A stretch of 64,000 bases of DNA from Coralliovum pocilloporae (GTDB lineage Bacteria; Pseudomonadota; Alphaproteobacteria; Rhizobiales; Cohaesibacteraceae): positions 1,833,501-1,897,500 of the forward strand of contig NZ_CP132542.1 of assembly GCF_030845175.1 (NCBI RefSeq). The letters run 5' to 3'. The notes beneath the pieces were generated by a model, which saw nothing but the letters and a program-made list of their open reading frames with translations, did not search any database and was not told where the DNA came from. Every line of letters starts with the position of its first letter. Within the stretch, counting starts at the first letter, position 1. Below, piece after piece: positions 53,231-61,527 of this stretch. Made by a program: the position numbers and the translations under genes.

Positions 53231-53746
53231 ATGTCTGTACTCGATATTGTAAAAATCCCTGATGATGTTCTCCGCCAGACCGCAGCGCCGGTCGAGCGGG
53301 TGGACGATGAGCTGCGCCGGTTCCTCGATGACATGATGGAAACCATGTATGACGCACCGGGCATCGGGCTCGCTGCCCCGCAGGTTGGTGTGCTGCGCCG
53401 GGTGGTTACGGTTGATGTTGCTCGGGAAGATGAGGAGAAGCAGCCGCTGTTTCTGGTCAACCCGGAAATCGTCACCTCGTCAGAGGAGCGGTCGACTTAT
53501 GATGAGGGATGTCTCTCTATCCCGGATTATTATGCCGAGGTGGAACGTCCTGCTTCCGTGACCGTGAAATATCTGGACCGTGACGGCAAGGAACAGCAGC
53601 TCGACTGTGAAGGGCTTCTGGCCACTTGTGTGCAGCATGAGGTGGATCATCTGAACGGTGTTCTGTTTATCGACTATCTGTCGAAACTGCGTCGGGACCG
53701 GGTGTTCAAGAAATTTGCCAAGGCCAAGAAACTCGGCCTGCTGTAA
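53231..53746 (+). CDS. def: Peptide deformylase
   Basis: 171 residues from ATG 53231; the frame is open from a TTG at 53210. The three motifs are [10 protein letters not shown] (44-53), EGCLS with metal ligand C94, and HEVDH with H136, E137 and H140. It removes the formyl group from new proteins. It is 36 bases before fmt, forming the common def-fmt pair that handles formyl-methionine at both ends of its cycle. Confidence 0.96.
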   Translation: MSVLDIVKIPDDVLRQTAAPVERVDDELRRFLDDMMETMYDAPGIGLAAPQVGVLRRVVTVDVAREDEEKQPLFLVNPEIVTSSEERSTYDEGCLSIPDYYAEVERPASVTVKYLDRDGKEQQLDCEGLLATCVQHEVDHLNGVLFIDYLSKLRRDRVFKKFAKAKKLGLL

Positions 53747-53782
53747 TCGATAATCCGCTCTGAGAACGGGAGAACCATCGCC

Positions 53783-54715
53783 ATGCCATTGCGTGTTGTC
53801 TTTATGGGAACCCCGGATTTCTCCGTTCCGGTTCTGATGGAAATCATGGGGCAGGGGCATGAGGTCGTGGCGTGTTATACGCAGCCGCCAAGACCTGCCG
53901 GTCGCGGTATGGCTGAACGCAAGTCCCCGGTGCATGACAAGGCGGAAGCGTTTGGTATCCCGGTTTTCACGCCAACCAGCCTGAAAAATGAAGACGAGCA
54001 GGAGTTGTTCCGGTCTCATCAGGCTGATGTCGCCGTGGTCGTCGCCTATGGTCTGCTTCTGCCAAAAGCCATCCTGGATGCACCTGAAGAGGGCTGCCTC
54101 AATCTTCATGCGTCCCTTCTGCCGCGCTGGCGCGGTGCCGCGCCTATTCAGCGCGCTATCATGAGCGGCGATGCGGAAACCGGTGTTATGGTTATGCAGA
54201 TGGATGAAGGGCTGGATACAGGTCCGGTCGCCATGGCGGAAAAACTCCAGATTACGGATCAGATGACCGCGTCCGATCTTCATGACCGGTTGGCTGTCCT
54301 TGGTGCGGACCTGATGGTCCGTGCTCTGGCTGCCCTTGACCGCGGCTCGCTTGGGGCGCAGCCGCAGTCTGATGATGGCGTGACCTATGCTGCCAAGATC
54401 GATAAGGCTGAAGCCCGCATCGACTGGGCTCGTTCAAACCGCGATGTGCACAACCATATTCGTGGCCTGTCTCCGTTCCCTGGCGCATGGTGCGAGATGG
54501 ATCTCGGTGGCAAGGTTCAAAGGGTCAAAATCCTGAGAACGGAGCTGGCAGATACAGAACACGAGGCGGAGGCTCCCGGTAGCCTGCTTGATGACGGTTT
54601 GACCATCGCCTGCTCTTCCGGCGCTATCCGTATCCTTGAGCTTCAACGGGCTGGCAAGGGTGCGATGAAAGCGGATGAGTTTCTGCGTGGCAATGATGTC
54701 CGTACGGTTGGGTAG
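53783..54715 (+). CDS. fmt: Methionyl-tRNA formyltransferase
   Basis: 310 residues. It opens [19 protein letters not shown], has the folate-binding catalytic region [22 protein letters not shown] and DTGPVAM, and the C-terminal tRNA-binding domain with [10 protein letters not shown]. It formylates initiator Met-tRNA using 10-formyl-tetrahydrofolate. It follows def and is convergent with the carbon-nitrogen hydrolase gene 6 bases away. Confidence 0.96.
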   Translation: MPLRVVFMGTPDFSVPVLMEIMGQGHEVVACYTQPPRPAGRGMAERKSPVHDKAEAFGIPVFTPTSLKNEDEQELFRSHQADVAVVVAYGLLLPKAILDAPEEGCLNLHASLLPRWRGAAPIQRAIMSGDAETGVMVMQMDEGLDTGPVAMAEKLQITDQMTASDLHDRLAVLGADLMVRALAALDRGSLGAQPQSDDGVTYAAKIDKAEARIDWARSNRDVHNHIRGLSPFPGAWCEMDLGGKVQRVKILRTELADTEHEAEAPGSLLDDGLTIACSSGAIRILELQRAGKGAMKADEFLRGNDVRTVG

Positions 54716-54721
54716 ACGGCC

Positions 54722-55540
54722 CTATATCTCCGGGTCTGTGCGCTGTTTGCTTATCCAGGGAAGTTTGAAGCGATCGGTATGGTAGGGCAGTCTTATCTGT
54801 GCCCGCTCGACGGCTGATTTCTCGAGGACCGCCAGTGACAGGCCGGAGTTCGCCTGCTCGGCTCGCGCCAATGCCTTGCCGTCAGGGGCAATGATACAGC
54901 TGCCACCATAATAGTGCATGTGGTTTTCCTGTCCGGTATAGTTGGCGTAGCAGAGAAAAACCCCATTCTCGAAAGCCCGGGCCGGAACCACTGATTCCGC
55001 AACAACTCCCCACTGTGCGCCGAGCGCGGTCGGGACTAGGACAAGATCTGCACCATTCAGGGCCACGTGGCGCAGGGCTTCTGGAAACTCCACATCATAG
55101 CAAACCAGAATGGCGACGGTGAAATCGGCAAGCTGAAACAGCTCGCAGCCGTGTCCGGGTGCGAAATAGTTCTCCTCAAAGCCAGGAGGCAAGACCAGCT
55201 TCCGGTGCTGCCCGATGAGCCTGCCGGTTCTGTCTATGCATTGGGCCGTGTTGAAAAGTGTTTTGTCCTGTCGCTCGGCAAACCCATAGAGGATTGCCGT
55301 CTGATGATGCCGTGACAGCTCGGCAATTGCTTCAGCAAATGGCCCGTCCGGTGTCTCGGCCCTGTCGAGGATGGCTTCACCGATATTGTATCCGCACTGA
55401 AACAGCTCGGGCAGAACAATCAGATCCGGTCGCAGGCCTGTATTGCTGGCCAGCGTGTTGGAGAGCCAGCGCAGGCGCTCTTCGGAGGTTGCAAGGTCCG
55501 CTGGGCACTGCGCGACACCCACTGTCAGGGACGAGGTCAT
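54722..55540 (-). CDS. Carbon-nitrogen (nitrilase-family) hydrolase
   Basis: 272 residues with the Glu-Lys-Cys triad: E45 in VLPELFQCGY, K114 in HRKLVLPPG and C147 in ILVCYDVEFPE. This fold cleaves amides, nitriles or carbamoyl groups. The size and residues fit an amidase or N-carbamoyl amidase; the true substrate is not known. It lies 3 bases downstream of the M24-like gene on the same strand, so they are probably co-transcribed and may act in sequence on one compound under the divergent GntR regulator. Confidence 0.87.
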   Translation of the reverse strand: MTSSLTVGVAQCPADLATSEERLRWLSNTLASNTGLRPDLIVLPELFQCGYNIGEAILDRAETPDGPFAEAIAELSRHHQTAILYGFAERQDKTLFNTAQCIDRTGRLIGQHRKLVLPPGFEENYFAPGHGCELFQLADFTVAILVCYDVEFPEALRHVALNGADLVLVPTALGAQWGVVAESVVPARAFENGVFLCYANYTGQENHMHYYGGSCIIAPDGKALARAEQANSGLSLAVLEKSAVERAQIRLPYHTDRFKLPWISKQRTDPEI

Positions 55541-55543
55541 GGA

Positions 55544-56701
55544 TCAGCTCTTGCTCAGCAGGATTTCACGCGGATAGTGCGTGATATAGTCTGCGCCCGT
55601 TTCCGTGACCACAATGCTGTCGCCAATGCGTCCGGCGGTCTCCCCGTTGACGGAAATGCCCCCATCCACCGCGAAAGTCATCCCCGGCTGCAGAATAGTC
55701 TTGTCACCGGCTTTCAGTTCCGGTGCTTCAAGATAGGCAACGCCGATTGACCGACCTGTTCTATAGCCGGTTTCGTAGCCACGTTCGCGGTAAACATCAT
55801 TGGCTGCGGCGGCCACATCCTCGGCCTTGACGCCGGGGCGGATGGCTGCGATGGCAGCCTGCTGTGCATCAATAGCCGCCTGCTGAACATCCCTGTCCTT
55901 ATCCCTGATATCGTCAATATGAAACATCCGGTCAAAGCCCAGCTTGTATTGTTTGAACTGTGCCATATTGCAAAAGCAGAAATAGACCGGATCAAATCGC
56001 TCATAGGGTTTGACGCTGGCGCGCTGATGGACCATGGATGTGTTCTTGCCGCTCTGCAGAATTTGCAGATTGTGAATCATGGGCGACACAAACCGGTCCC
56101 ATCCCCTGTCGGTCAGGAACCCGGCTGCCTTATGTGATCCTGCTTCAATCACGGCAAGGGCCGATTCGTATTCCCGGGCTCCTTCGCGCAGGCTGTCATG
56201 GGCCGCCGCCATCATGGCTCCGGCAATCTGCCCGGCTTCCTTCATAATGCTGATCTCAAAGGGCGTCTTGATCATGCGCATGGCCCCGAGCACAGGTGAG
56301 ATATCCCGCAGCGGTACACCGGGATAGGTGTCGTCCAGATGATTCCGGACCAGGGCTGGCACTGTCGGTTTCTCAATCCAGATGTCCTGCGGGTTATCCC
56401 CCAGAGTTTCCGCAAGCGCCCGGCCCCAGCTCCGTTGCCCCATATCTTCCCATGTCTGGACATCATCAACCCAGGTCATGGCAGAAACCATTTCCGATTC
56501 CATCAGAGGGGTGATGACTGTCGGTTCACCATCTGCATCAACAATCAGCATGGTCGGGCGCCCGAATTCGATGCCCAGATAGCCCCAGAAGCCCGCCAGA
56601 TAGGCAATCGAACTTTCATCGGTAAAGACGGCTTTCCGGATCTTCCGGTCTTTCATCTGCGCCTGAAGAAGGCGGGTGCGGGCTTTGGCTTCATCCAGCA
56701 T
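55544..56701 (-). CDS. M24-fold hydrolase lacking usual metal ligands (DoeA/creatinase-like)
   Basis: 385 residues. The N-terminal creatinase-type domain (FTDESSIAYLAGFWGYLGIEFGRP) and the C-terminal pita-bread domain are both present. Yet the five metal ligands of M24 peptidases are not visible: the Asp pair region reads VYFCFCN...LGFDRMF, the His position reads GRSIG, EPG is DGG and RIED is RIGD. The stretch SIGVAY...LKAGDKTILQPGMTF recalls ectoine hydrolases (DoeA/EutD). It may therefore be a metal-free amide or ring hydrolase, not a peptidase. The typical ectoine partner deacetylase is not adjacent, so the substrate is open. Confidence 0.82.
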   Translation of the reverse strand: MLDEAKARTRLLQAQMKDRKIRKAVFTDESSIAYLAGFWGYLGIEFGRPTMLIVDADGEPTVITPLMESEMVSAMTWVDDVQTWEDMGQRSWGRALAETLGDNPQDIWIEKPTVPALVRNHLDDTYPGVPLRDISPVLGAMRMIKTPFEISIMKEAGQIAGAMMAAAHDSLREGAREYESALAVIEAGSHKAAGFLTDRGWDRFVSPMIHNLQILQSGKNTSMVHQRASVKPYERFDPVYFCFCNMAQFKQYKLGFDRMFHIDDIRDKDRDVQQAAIDAQQAAIAAIRPGVKAEDVAAAANDVYRERGYETGYRTGRSIGVAYLEAPELKAGDKTILQPGMTFAVDGGISVNGETAGRIGDSIVVTETGADYITHYPREILLSKS

Positions 56702-56765
56702 GTGGTGCTCCCTGTCCGATGTGTGGTCTGGCTTTACGCGTGGACGGTCTCATTTAAAGCCAAGC

Positions 56766-56773
56766 TGTATACA
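56766..56773. promoter_or_regulatory. Operator-like box 1 (TGTATACA)
   Basis: A perfect 8-base palindrome in AGCTGTATACA, in the divergent promoter between the M24-like gene and the GntR gene, 65 bases from the M24 start. A second copy is 63 bases away. GTA-TAC half sites are usual for FCD-type GntR regulators. Confidence 0.45.
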
Positions 56774-56828
56774 CCTGTCGAGAAAAAAGATAATAATATA
56801 GAAGGATTCAGTCGAAATCTGAGAGAGC

Positions 56829-56836
56829 TGTATGCA
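56829..56836. promoter_or_regulatory. Operator-like box 2 (TGTATGCA)
   Basis: AGCTGTATGCA repeats the first box with one change, 33 bases before the GntR start. Spacing of 63 bases is about six helical turns, so two bound dimers could face the same side of the DNA. Confidence 0.4.
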
Positions 56837-56868
56837 TTTGTAAGGTTCTCTCGTAAAAAGGGGTCGTA

Positions 56869-57597
56869 ATGACAAAGGGTTTCAGGGCATCAACGGAGAG
56901 TTCAGATGATGAAAAAATGTCCGTTGACGCTATACAGAAAGAGATTGTTCGTCGGATCTGTTTCCTTGATTACGCCCCGGGATGTCAGCTGAAGGAGGCC
57001 GAGCTGGCCAGGGAGTTTGGCGTTAGTCGTACGCCTGTCAGAGATGCGATCAGTCGGATCAAGCACCTTGGCCTGGTTGATACACGCAACGGTGTCGGAA
57101 CCGTGGTTGTCAGGCTTACGAAGGATCAGATCCGGGATGTCTATGACATGCGATTAAATCTGGCCCAGCTGATTGGCAGCATGTCTCCAAGGCCCGTAAC
57201 CGCTCATGATATCCAGCAGATCAATGACCTTCTGAACTCGGCTGTCGAACTGGAACAGGTCTTTGACGCCCGCCTTTATGTTGCGTTGAATGATCGGCTG
57301 CAGAACCTGATTGCCGGTCTCATCGGTAATGAGATGTTGCGGGCGTTCTGGTTGCACGCCTATGTGCAGGCTGCGAGCACCTGGTACCGTGTTGCAGCGC
57401 TTGCGGGTCAGGAAGTGGCCGGTGCTTTTGTGCAGGAGCTTCAGGGCGTCAGAGAGGCGCTACTGCAGGGGGACATGGTCGCGCTGGGGCTCGTCCAGAG
57501 AATCCATATCGGCTACGGCTACCAGAGAATTATTCAGCATGCGTCGGCTGACGTGGGAGCCGGTTCTGCAGTCTCACCTCATGGGAGTGCATCCTGA
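56869..57597 (+). CDS. GntR-family (FCD type) transcriptional regulator
   Basis: 242 residues. The winged helix-turn-helix lies at about 18-85: IQKEIVRRICFLDYAPGCQLKEAELAREFGVSRTPVRDAISRIKHLGLVDTRNGVGTVVV. The helical effector domain follows, with DMRLNLAQLIGSM, and Asp and His residues that could bind a metal (YVALNDRL, RIHIGYGYQRI). It is divergent from the M24-like gene and two similar operator-like boxes lie between, so it probably controls that catabolic pair and itself. An aggggtcgta stretch before the ATG is a weak ribosome-binding site. Confidence 0.88.
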   Translation: MTKGFRASTESSDDEKMSVDAIQKEIVRRICFLDYAPGCQLKEAELAREFGVSRTPVRDAISRIKHLGLVDTRNGVGTVVVRLTKDQIRDVYDMRLNLAQLIGSMSPRPVTAHDIQQINDLLNSAVELEQVFDARLYVALNDRLQNLIAGLIGNEMLRAFWLHAYVQAASTWYRVAALAGQEVAGAFVQELQGVREALLQGDMVALGLVQRIHIGYGYQRIIQHASADVGAGSAVSPHGSAS

Positions 57598-57599
57598 CC

Positions 57600-57824
57600 C
57601 TAGAGATGCAACACGTCCAGACGGCCGTCTGCATAGGCATTGAGCAGGCAGGTCACCAGCGGTATCAGATCTGAATCCACCATATTGCACGCAAAGGCCG
57701 GGCTGAAGATGGAGATTTCTCCGGCGAAGAACTGGTCGAGCAGACGCTGGCAGACCGGATGTATGTCGTCCGGCAGACTGCAGAGGTCAGGCGTCGGGAT
57801 AGGCAGTCCTTGTGTATCCGTCAT
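57600..57824 (-). CDS. Possible small protein of unknown function
   Basis: 74 residues; a GGACAG stretch is just before the ATG. The sequence (LCSLPDDIHPVCQRLLDQFFAGEISIFSPAFACNMVD) reads like a protein but belongs to no family I know. It ends 3 bases from the GntR stop. A perfect 14-base palindrome (CAGACGGCCGTCTG, 57618-57631) lies in its last codons and might instead mark a terminator or operator. It could be spurious. Confidence 0.4.
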   Translation of the reverse strand: MTDTQGLPIPTPDLCSLPDDIHPVCQRLLDQFFAGEISIFSPAFACNMVDSDLIPLVTCLLNAYADGRLDVLHL

Positions 57825-58022
57825 CTGTCCAGTGTGCCGAAGAATGGGCTGACTGTCTTCTGAAAACCGCTCAACAAATTCGTGAAGATCAAATCGCGCT
57901 GGCGCGGCACACTATTTTCTACGGTTTTGCCGTCTTATCTGCTAAGAGGTGCGTCTGGGCGGTCCTGAGGCTGCCCCATGACAAGACTGATCCGCATGGA
58001 CAGATGAATGGGAGACGTGCTC

Positions 58023-59429
58023 GTGCGTTATGTCAGTACGAGGGGGGAAGCCCCGGAACTCGGTTTTTCAGATGTATTGCTGGCTGGCCTGGCCCGTGAT
58101 GGTGGCCTTTATGTGCCTTCCGACTGGCCGCAACTTGATGAGAAGACCATCAAGAGCTTTGCCGGTAAACCTTATGCGGATGTGGCTTTTGAAGTCATCA
58201 AGCCCTTTGTTGGTGGCGAGATTGCTGACAGCACTCTGAAGACCATGGTTGATGAGGCATATGCCTCCTTCCGTCATCGTGCCGTCACCCCGCTTGTCGA
58301 GATCGGCCCGGAAGAATGGGTGCTGGAGCTGTTCCACGGCCCGACGCTGGCTTTCAAGGACGTGGCCATGCAATTGCTTGGCCGTCTGATGGATCATGTG
58401 CTTGGCGAGCGCGGACAGCGGGCGACCATTGTCGGGGCAACCTCCGGCGATACTGGCGGTGCTGCCATTGATGCATTTCGTGGTCGCGACAATGTGGATA
58501 TCTTCATCATGTTCCCGGACGGGCGGGTATCGCCTGTACAGCGGCGACAGATGACCACAATTGAAGACCGCAATGTGCATGCGATTGCTGTTGAAGGCAC
58601 GTTTGATGACTGTCAGGCCATCGTCAAGGGCTGCTTCAATCATCATGCATTCCGGGATCGGGTTTCGCTGGCTGGTGTCAATTCGATCAACTGGGCACGG
58701 GTCATGGCCCAGATTGTCTATTATTTCACCAGTGCTGTTGCCGTTGGCGCGCCGCACCGTCCCATATCCTTTACGGTACCAACGGGCAATTTCGGCGATA
58801 TCTTTGCGGGCTATGTAGCCATGCAGATGGGCTTGCCGGTCGACCGTCTGGTGGTTGCCACCAATGAGAACGACATTCTGACCCGGGCGATGGATACGGG
58901 ATCTTATGAGATGCGCGGCGTCAAGGCGACCATCTCGCCCTCCATGGACATTCAGATCTCGTCGAACTTCGAGCGTCTGCTGTTTGAAGCCTATAACCGT
59001 GATGGCGATGCGATTGATACGCTGATGCAGCGTCTGGGACAGGCCCGCCGGTTCGAAATCACCGATGATGCACTGATGCAGATCCGGTCGGATTTTGCTG
59101 CGGGTCGGGCTGATGAAGATGAGGTCCGGGCGACCATCCGCACCGTGCGGGAGGAGAGTAATTACCTGCTTGATACGCATACGGCCATTGGTGTTGCCGT
59201 CGGGCGCAAGCATGTGAAAAAGGGCGTTCCGATGATCGTCCTCGGCACAGCCCATCCGGCCAAATTCCCTGATGCTGTCGAAGAGGCTTGCGGTTATCGC
59301 CCGCCTTTGCCTCTCTGGGCCGAAGGGATGATGAGCAAAGAAGAAAAGTTCTCGGTTCTTCCTAATGATCAGGCTAAGGTCGAAGCCTTTATTGAAGAAC
59401 ACAGCCGCGCAGTCGGCATGGAGGTATAA
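58023..59429 (+). CDS. thrC: Threonine synthase
   Basis: 468 residues from GTG 58023, chosen because GGGAGAC is 7 bases upstream and VRYVSTRGEAPELGF is the usual N terminus; ATG 58008 is an alternative. The PLP Lys is K112 in GPTLAFKDVAMQ; the phosphate loop is in GATSGDTGGAA; VPTGNFGDIFAGYVA is another family mark. It turns O-phosphohomoserine into threonine. The gap before it (57825-58022) shows no clear leader peptide. Confidence 0.95.
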   Translation: MRYVSTRGEAPELGFSDVLLAGLARDGGLYVPSDWPQLDEKTIKSFAGKPYADVAFEVIKPFVGGEIADSTLKTMVDEAYASFRHRAVTPLVEIGPEEWVLELFHGPTLAFKDVAMQLLGRLMDHVLGERGQRATIVGATSGDTGGAAIDAFRGRDNVDIFIMFPDGRVSPVQRRQMTTIEDRNVHAIAVEGTFDDCQAIVKGCFNHHAFRDRVSLAGVNSINWARVMAQIVYYFTSAVAVGAPHRPISFTVPTGNFGDIFAGYVAMQMGLPVDRLVVATNENDILTRAMDTGSYEMRGVKATISPSMDIQISSNFERLLFEAYNRDGDAIDTLMQRLGQARRFEITDDALMQIRSDFAAGRADEDEVRATIRTVREESNYLLDTHTAIGVAVGRKHVKKGVPMIVLGTAHPAKFPDAVEEACGYRPPLPLWAEGMMSKEEKFSVLPNDQAKVEAFIEEHSRAVGMEV

Positions 59430-59431
59430 GC

Positions 59432-60694
59432 ATGACTGTCAGGGTGACACAACTGGAAACCGGACTGACAGTCGCTACTGAAACCATGCCTCACCTGCAA
59501 AGCGCCGCCCTTGGTATCTGGGTAGCCGCTGGCGCGCGGGTCGAAACAGCTGCACAGCAGGGGATTTCCCATCTGCTTGAGCATATGGCATTCAAGGGCA
59601 CCAAAACCCGCAACGCCCTTGAAATTGCCGAAGAGATCGAAGCCGTTGGTGGTGAGCTGAACGCCTCGACCGGGGTTGAAACCACGGCTTTCTACGCCCG
59701 GGTTCTGAAGGAAGATACGCCTCTGGCCCTGGATATCCTCAGTGATATCCTGACCCATTCGGTGTTTGATGATCAGGAATTGCGCCGCGAACAGCACGTG
59801 ATCCTTCAGGAACTTGGGGCCGCTCTGGATACGCCGGATGACCGGGTTTTTGATATCTTTCAGGAAACGGCATTCCCCGATCAGCCGCTTGGGCGGAATA
59901 TTCTTGGTACTCGCGAGACGATCACCCGGATCGGGTCAGCGGACCTGCGCAGTTTCATGAAGACTCATTATCGCGGTTCTTCCATGGTTCTGGTTGCGGC
60001 CGGTGGTGTTGATCATGACGAGATCGTCGCTCTGGCCCGTGAAAAACTGGCGGATGTCTCCACCGGAACCACACCTGATATGGAAGAAGGCAACTATGTG
60101 GGCGGAGACCGTCGGGAGGTTCGCGACCTGATGGAAGCCCAGCTGACCCTTGGCTTCAAGGGGCGGACCTATCGGTGCGATGATTTCTACACAGCCCAGC
60201 TTCTGGCAGCAGTCATGGGCGGCGGTATGTCATCCCAGCTCTTCCAGGAAGTGCGCGAGAAGCGTGGCCTCTGCTATTCCGTCTATGCTTTCCACTGGGG
60301 CTTTTCCGATACGGGACTGTTCGGCGTTCATGCAGCGACCGGCGAAGAAGATATCGAAGAACTGATGCCGGTGATCATCAATGAACTTGGCAAGGCTAAG
60401 GACCGGATTGAAGATGATGATGTGGCCCGCGCCAAGGCCCAGATGAAAGCGGGTCTTTTGATGGGGCTTGAAAGCCCGGCATCCCGCGCAGGCCAGATTG
60501 CCCGGCAGATCATCGTGTTCGGCAAGCCGATGATGCTTGATGAAATCGTGGCACGGATCGACAATGTATCGACCCAGGCCATTCGGGATCTGTCTGTCGA
60601 GATCTTCTCCCAGTCCATGCCGACACTGGCAGCCGTCGGGCCCGTTTCGCGTATTCCGGCTGCGTCAGATATCGCGTCAGCGCTTGCGGCCTAG
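59432..60694 (+). CDS. M16 family zinc peptidase
   Basis: 420 residues, a single-chain mitochondrial-processing-peptidase-like enzyme. The inverted zinc motif is GISHLLEHMAFKGT with H47, E50 and H51; the further Glu lies in the VLKED...EQHVILQELGA region. The C-terminal half has FKGRTYRCDDFY...GGGMSSQLFQEVREKRGLCYS, the glycine-rich loop of the family. It is placed after thrC with a 2-base gap, as in many Rhizobiales. Confidence 0.93.
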   Translation: MTVRVTQLETGLTVATETMPHLQSAALGIWVAAGARVETAAQQGISHLLEHMAFKGTKTRNALEIAEEIEAVGGELNASTGVETTAFYARVLKEDTPLALDILSDILTHSVFDDQELRREQHVILQELGAALDTPDDRVFDIFQETAFPDQPLGRNILGTRETITRIGSADLRSFMKTHYRGSSMVLVAAGGVDHDEIVALAREKLADVSTGTTPDMEEGNYVGGDRREVRDLMEAQLTLGFKGRTYRCDDFYTAQLLAAVMGGGMSSQLFQEVREKRGLCYSVYAFHWGFSDTGLFGVHAATGEEDIEELMPVIINELGKAKDRIEDDDVARAKAQMKAGLLMGLESPASRAGQIARQIIVFGKPMMLDEIVARIDNVSTQAIRDLSVEIFSQSMPTLAAVGPVSRIPAASDIASALAA

Positions 60695-60704
60695 GGTGAG
60701 TGTT

Positions 60705-61298
60705 ATGCCGGTGCCGTTTTTTCAGGTGCTGAACAGACTACCGGAGATGCCGCCACTGCAGCATCATGATGTGGTGTTGCGGATCCCTGCGCTGACGGAT
60801 TACCAGGACTGGGCCGCATTGAGAGAAGAAAGCCGGGCTTTTCTCAAGCAATGGGAGCCGACCTGGCCCTCAGATGATCTGACCAAGCCCGCTTTCCGTC
60901 GTCGCATCAGGCGTTATCATCAGGATATGCGGTGTGACCGGGCTTATTCGTTTTTCCTGTTTCGTCAGAGTGATGACCGCCTGATTGGTGGTCTGTCCCT
61001 CTCCAATGTCCGGCGGGGGATTACGCAGGCCTGCACGCTTGGGTACTGGATGGGGAAGCCCTATGCCGGATCCGGTTACATGACAGCAGGTGTTACAGCT
61101 GCGTTGCCCTTTGTTTTCCAGACCCTGCGTCTGCACCGGCTCGAGGCAGCCTGCCTCCCGTATAATGCAGCATCTATCCGGCTCCTTGAAAAAGTCGGAT
61201 TCGACCGTGAAGGTTACGCGAAACGCTACCTGAAGATCGATGGTGAATGGCGGGATCACCTGCTGTTCGGCCTGATCTCATCGGATGAGTCGCGTTAG
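60705..61298 (+). CDS. GNAT acetyltransferase (RimJ-like)
   Basis: 197 residues from ATG 60705, with AGGGTGAG upstream; the open frame before it overlaps the M16 gene. It resembles RimJ/RimL: LRIPALTDYQDWAALREESRAFLKQWEPTWP, CTLGYWMGKPYAGSGYMTAGVTAALPF (acetyl-CoA loop) and RLEAACLPYNAASIRLLEKVGFDREGYAKRYLKIDGEWRDHLLF. It should acetylate a protein N terminus or a small amine. Likely co-transcribed with the M16 peptidase. Confidence 0.91.
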   Translation: MPVPFFQVLNRLPEMPPLQHHDVVLRIPALTDYQDWAALREESRAFLKQWEPTWPSDDLTKPAFRRRIRRYHQDMRCDRAYSFFLFRQSDDRLIGGLSLSNVRRGITQACTLGYWMGKPYAGSGYMTAGVTAALPFVFQTLRLHRLEAACLPYNAASIRLLEKVGFDREGYAKRYLKIDGEWRDHLLFGLISSDESR

Positions 61299-61527
61299 CT
61301 TCAGCCGTATCGCGATATCTGACAGGGTGGGGATGCAAAAACCCTTGTTCCTGCTCTGATATGCCAATAAAACCGGCTGGGGTTCGGAAAGCGCTTTGCT
61401 TTGAATCGCAAAAGGCCTATCACCGATAGGGGCGGCTGGTTTTCCGGCTGAATGAGAAAGAACGTTGAACATCAGTTTGTATGCTGGGCATCTGATAGTT
61501 CGGGGCAGAAGGTCAGGTTAGGTACGA

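Noticed and set aside
58068-59402. 444-codon open frame on the minus strand
   Set aside because: Opposite thrC, whose PLP site and family motifs are clear; no domain in the antisense product.
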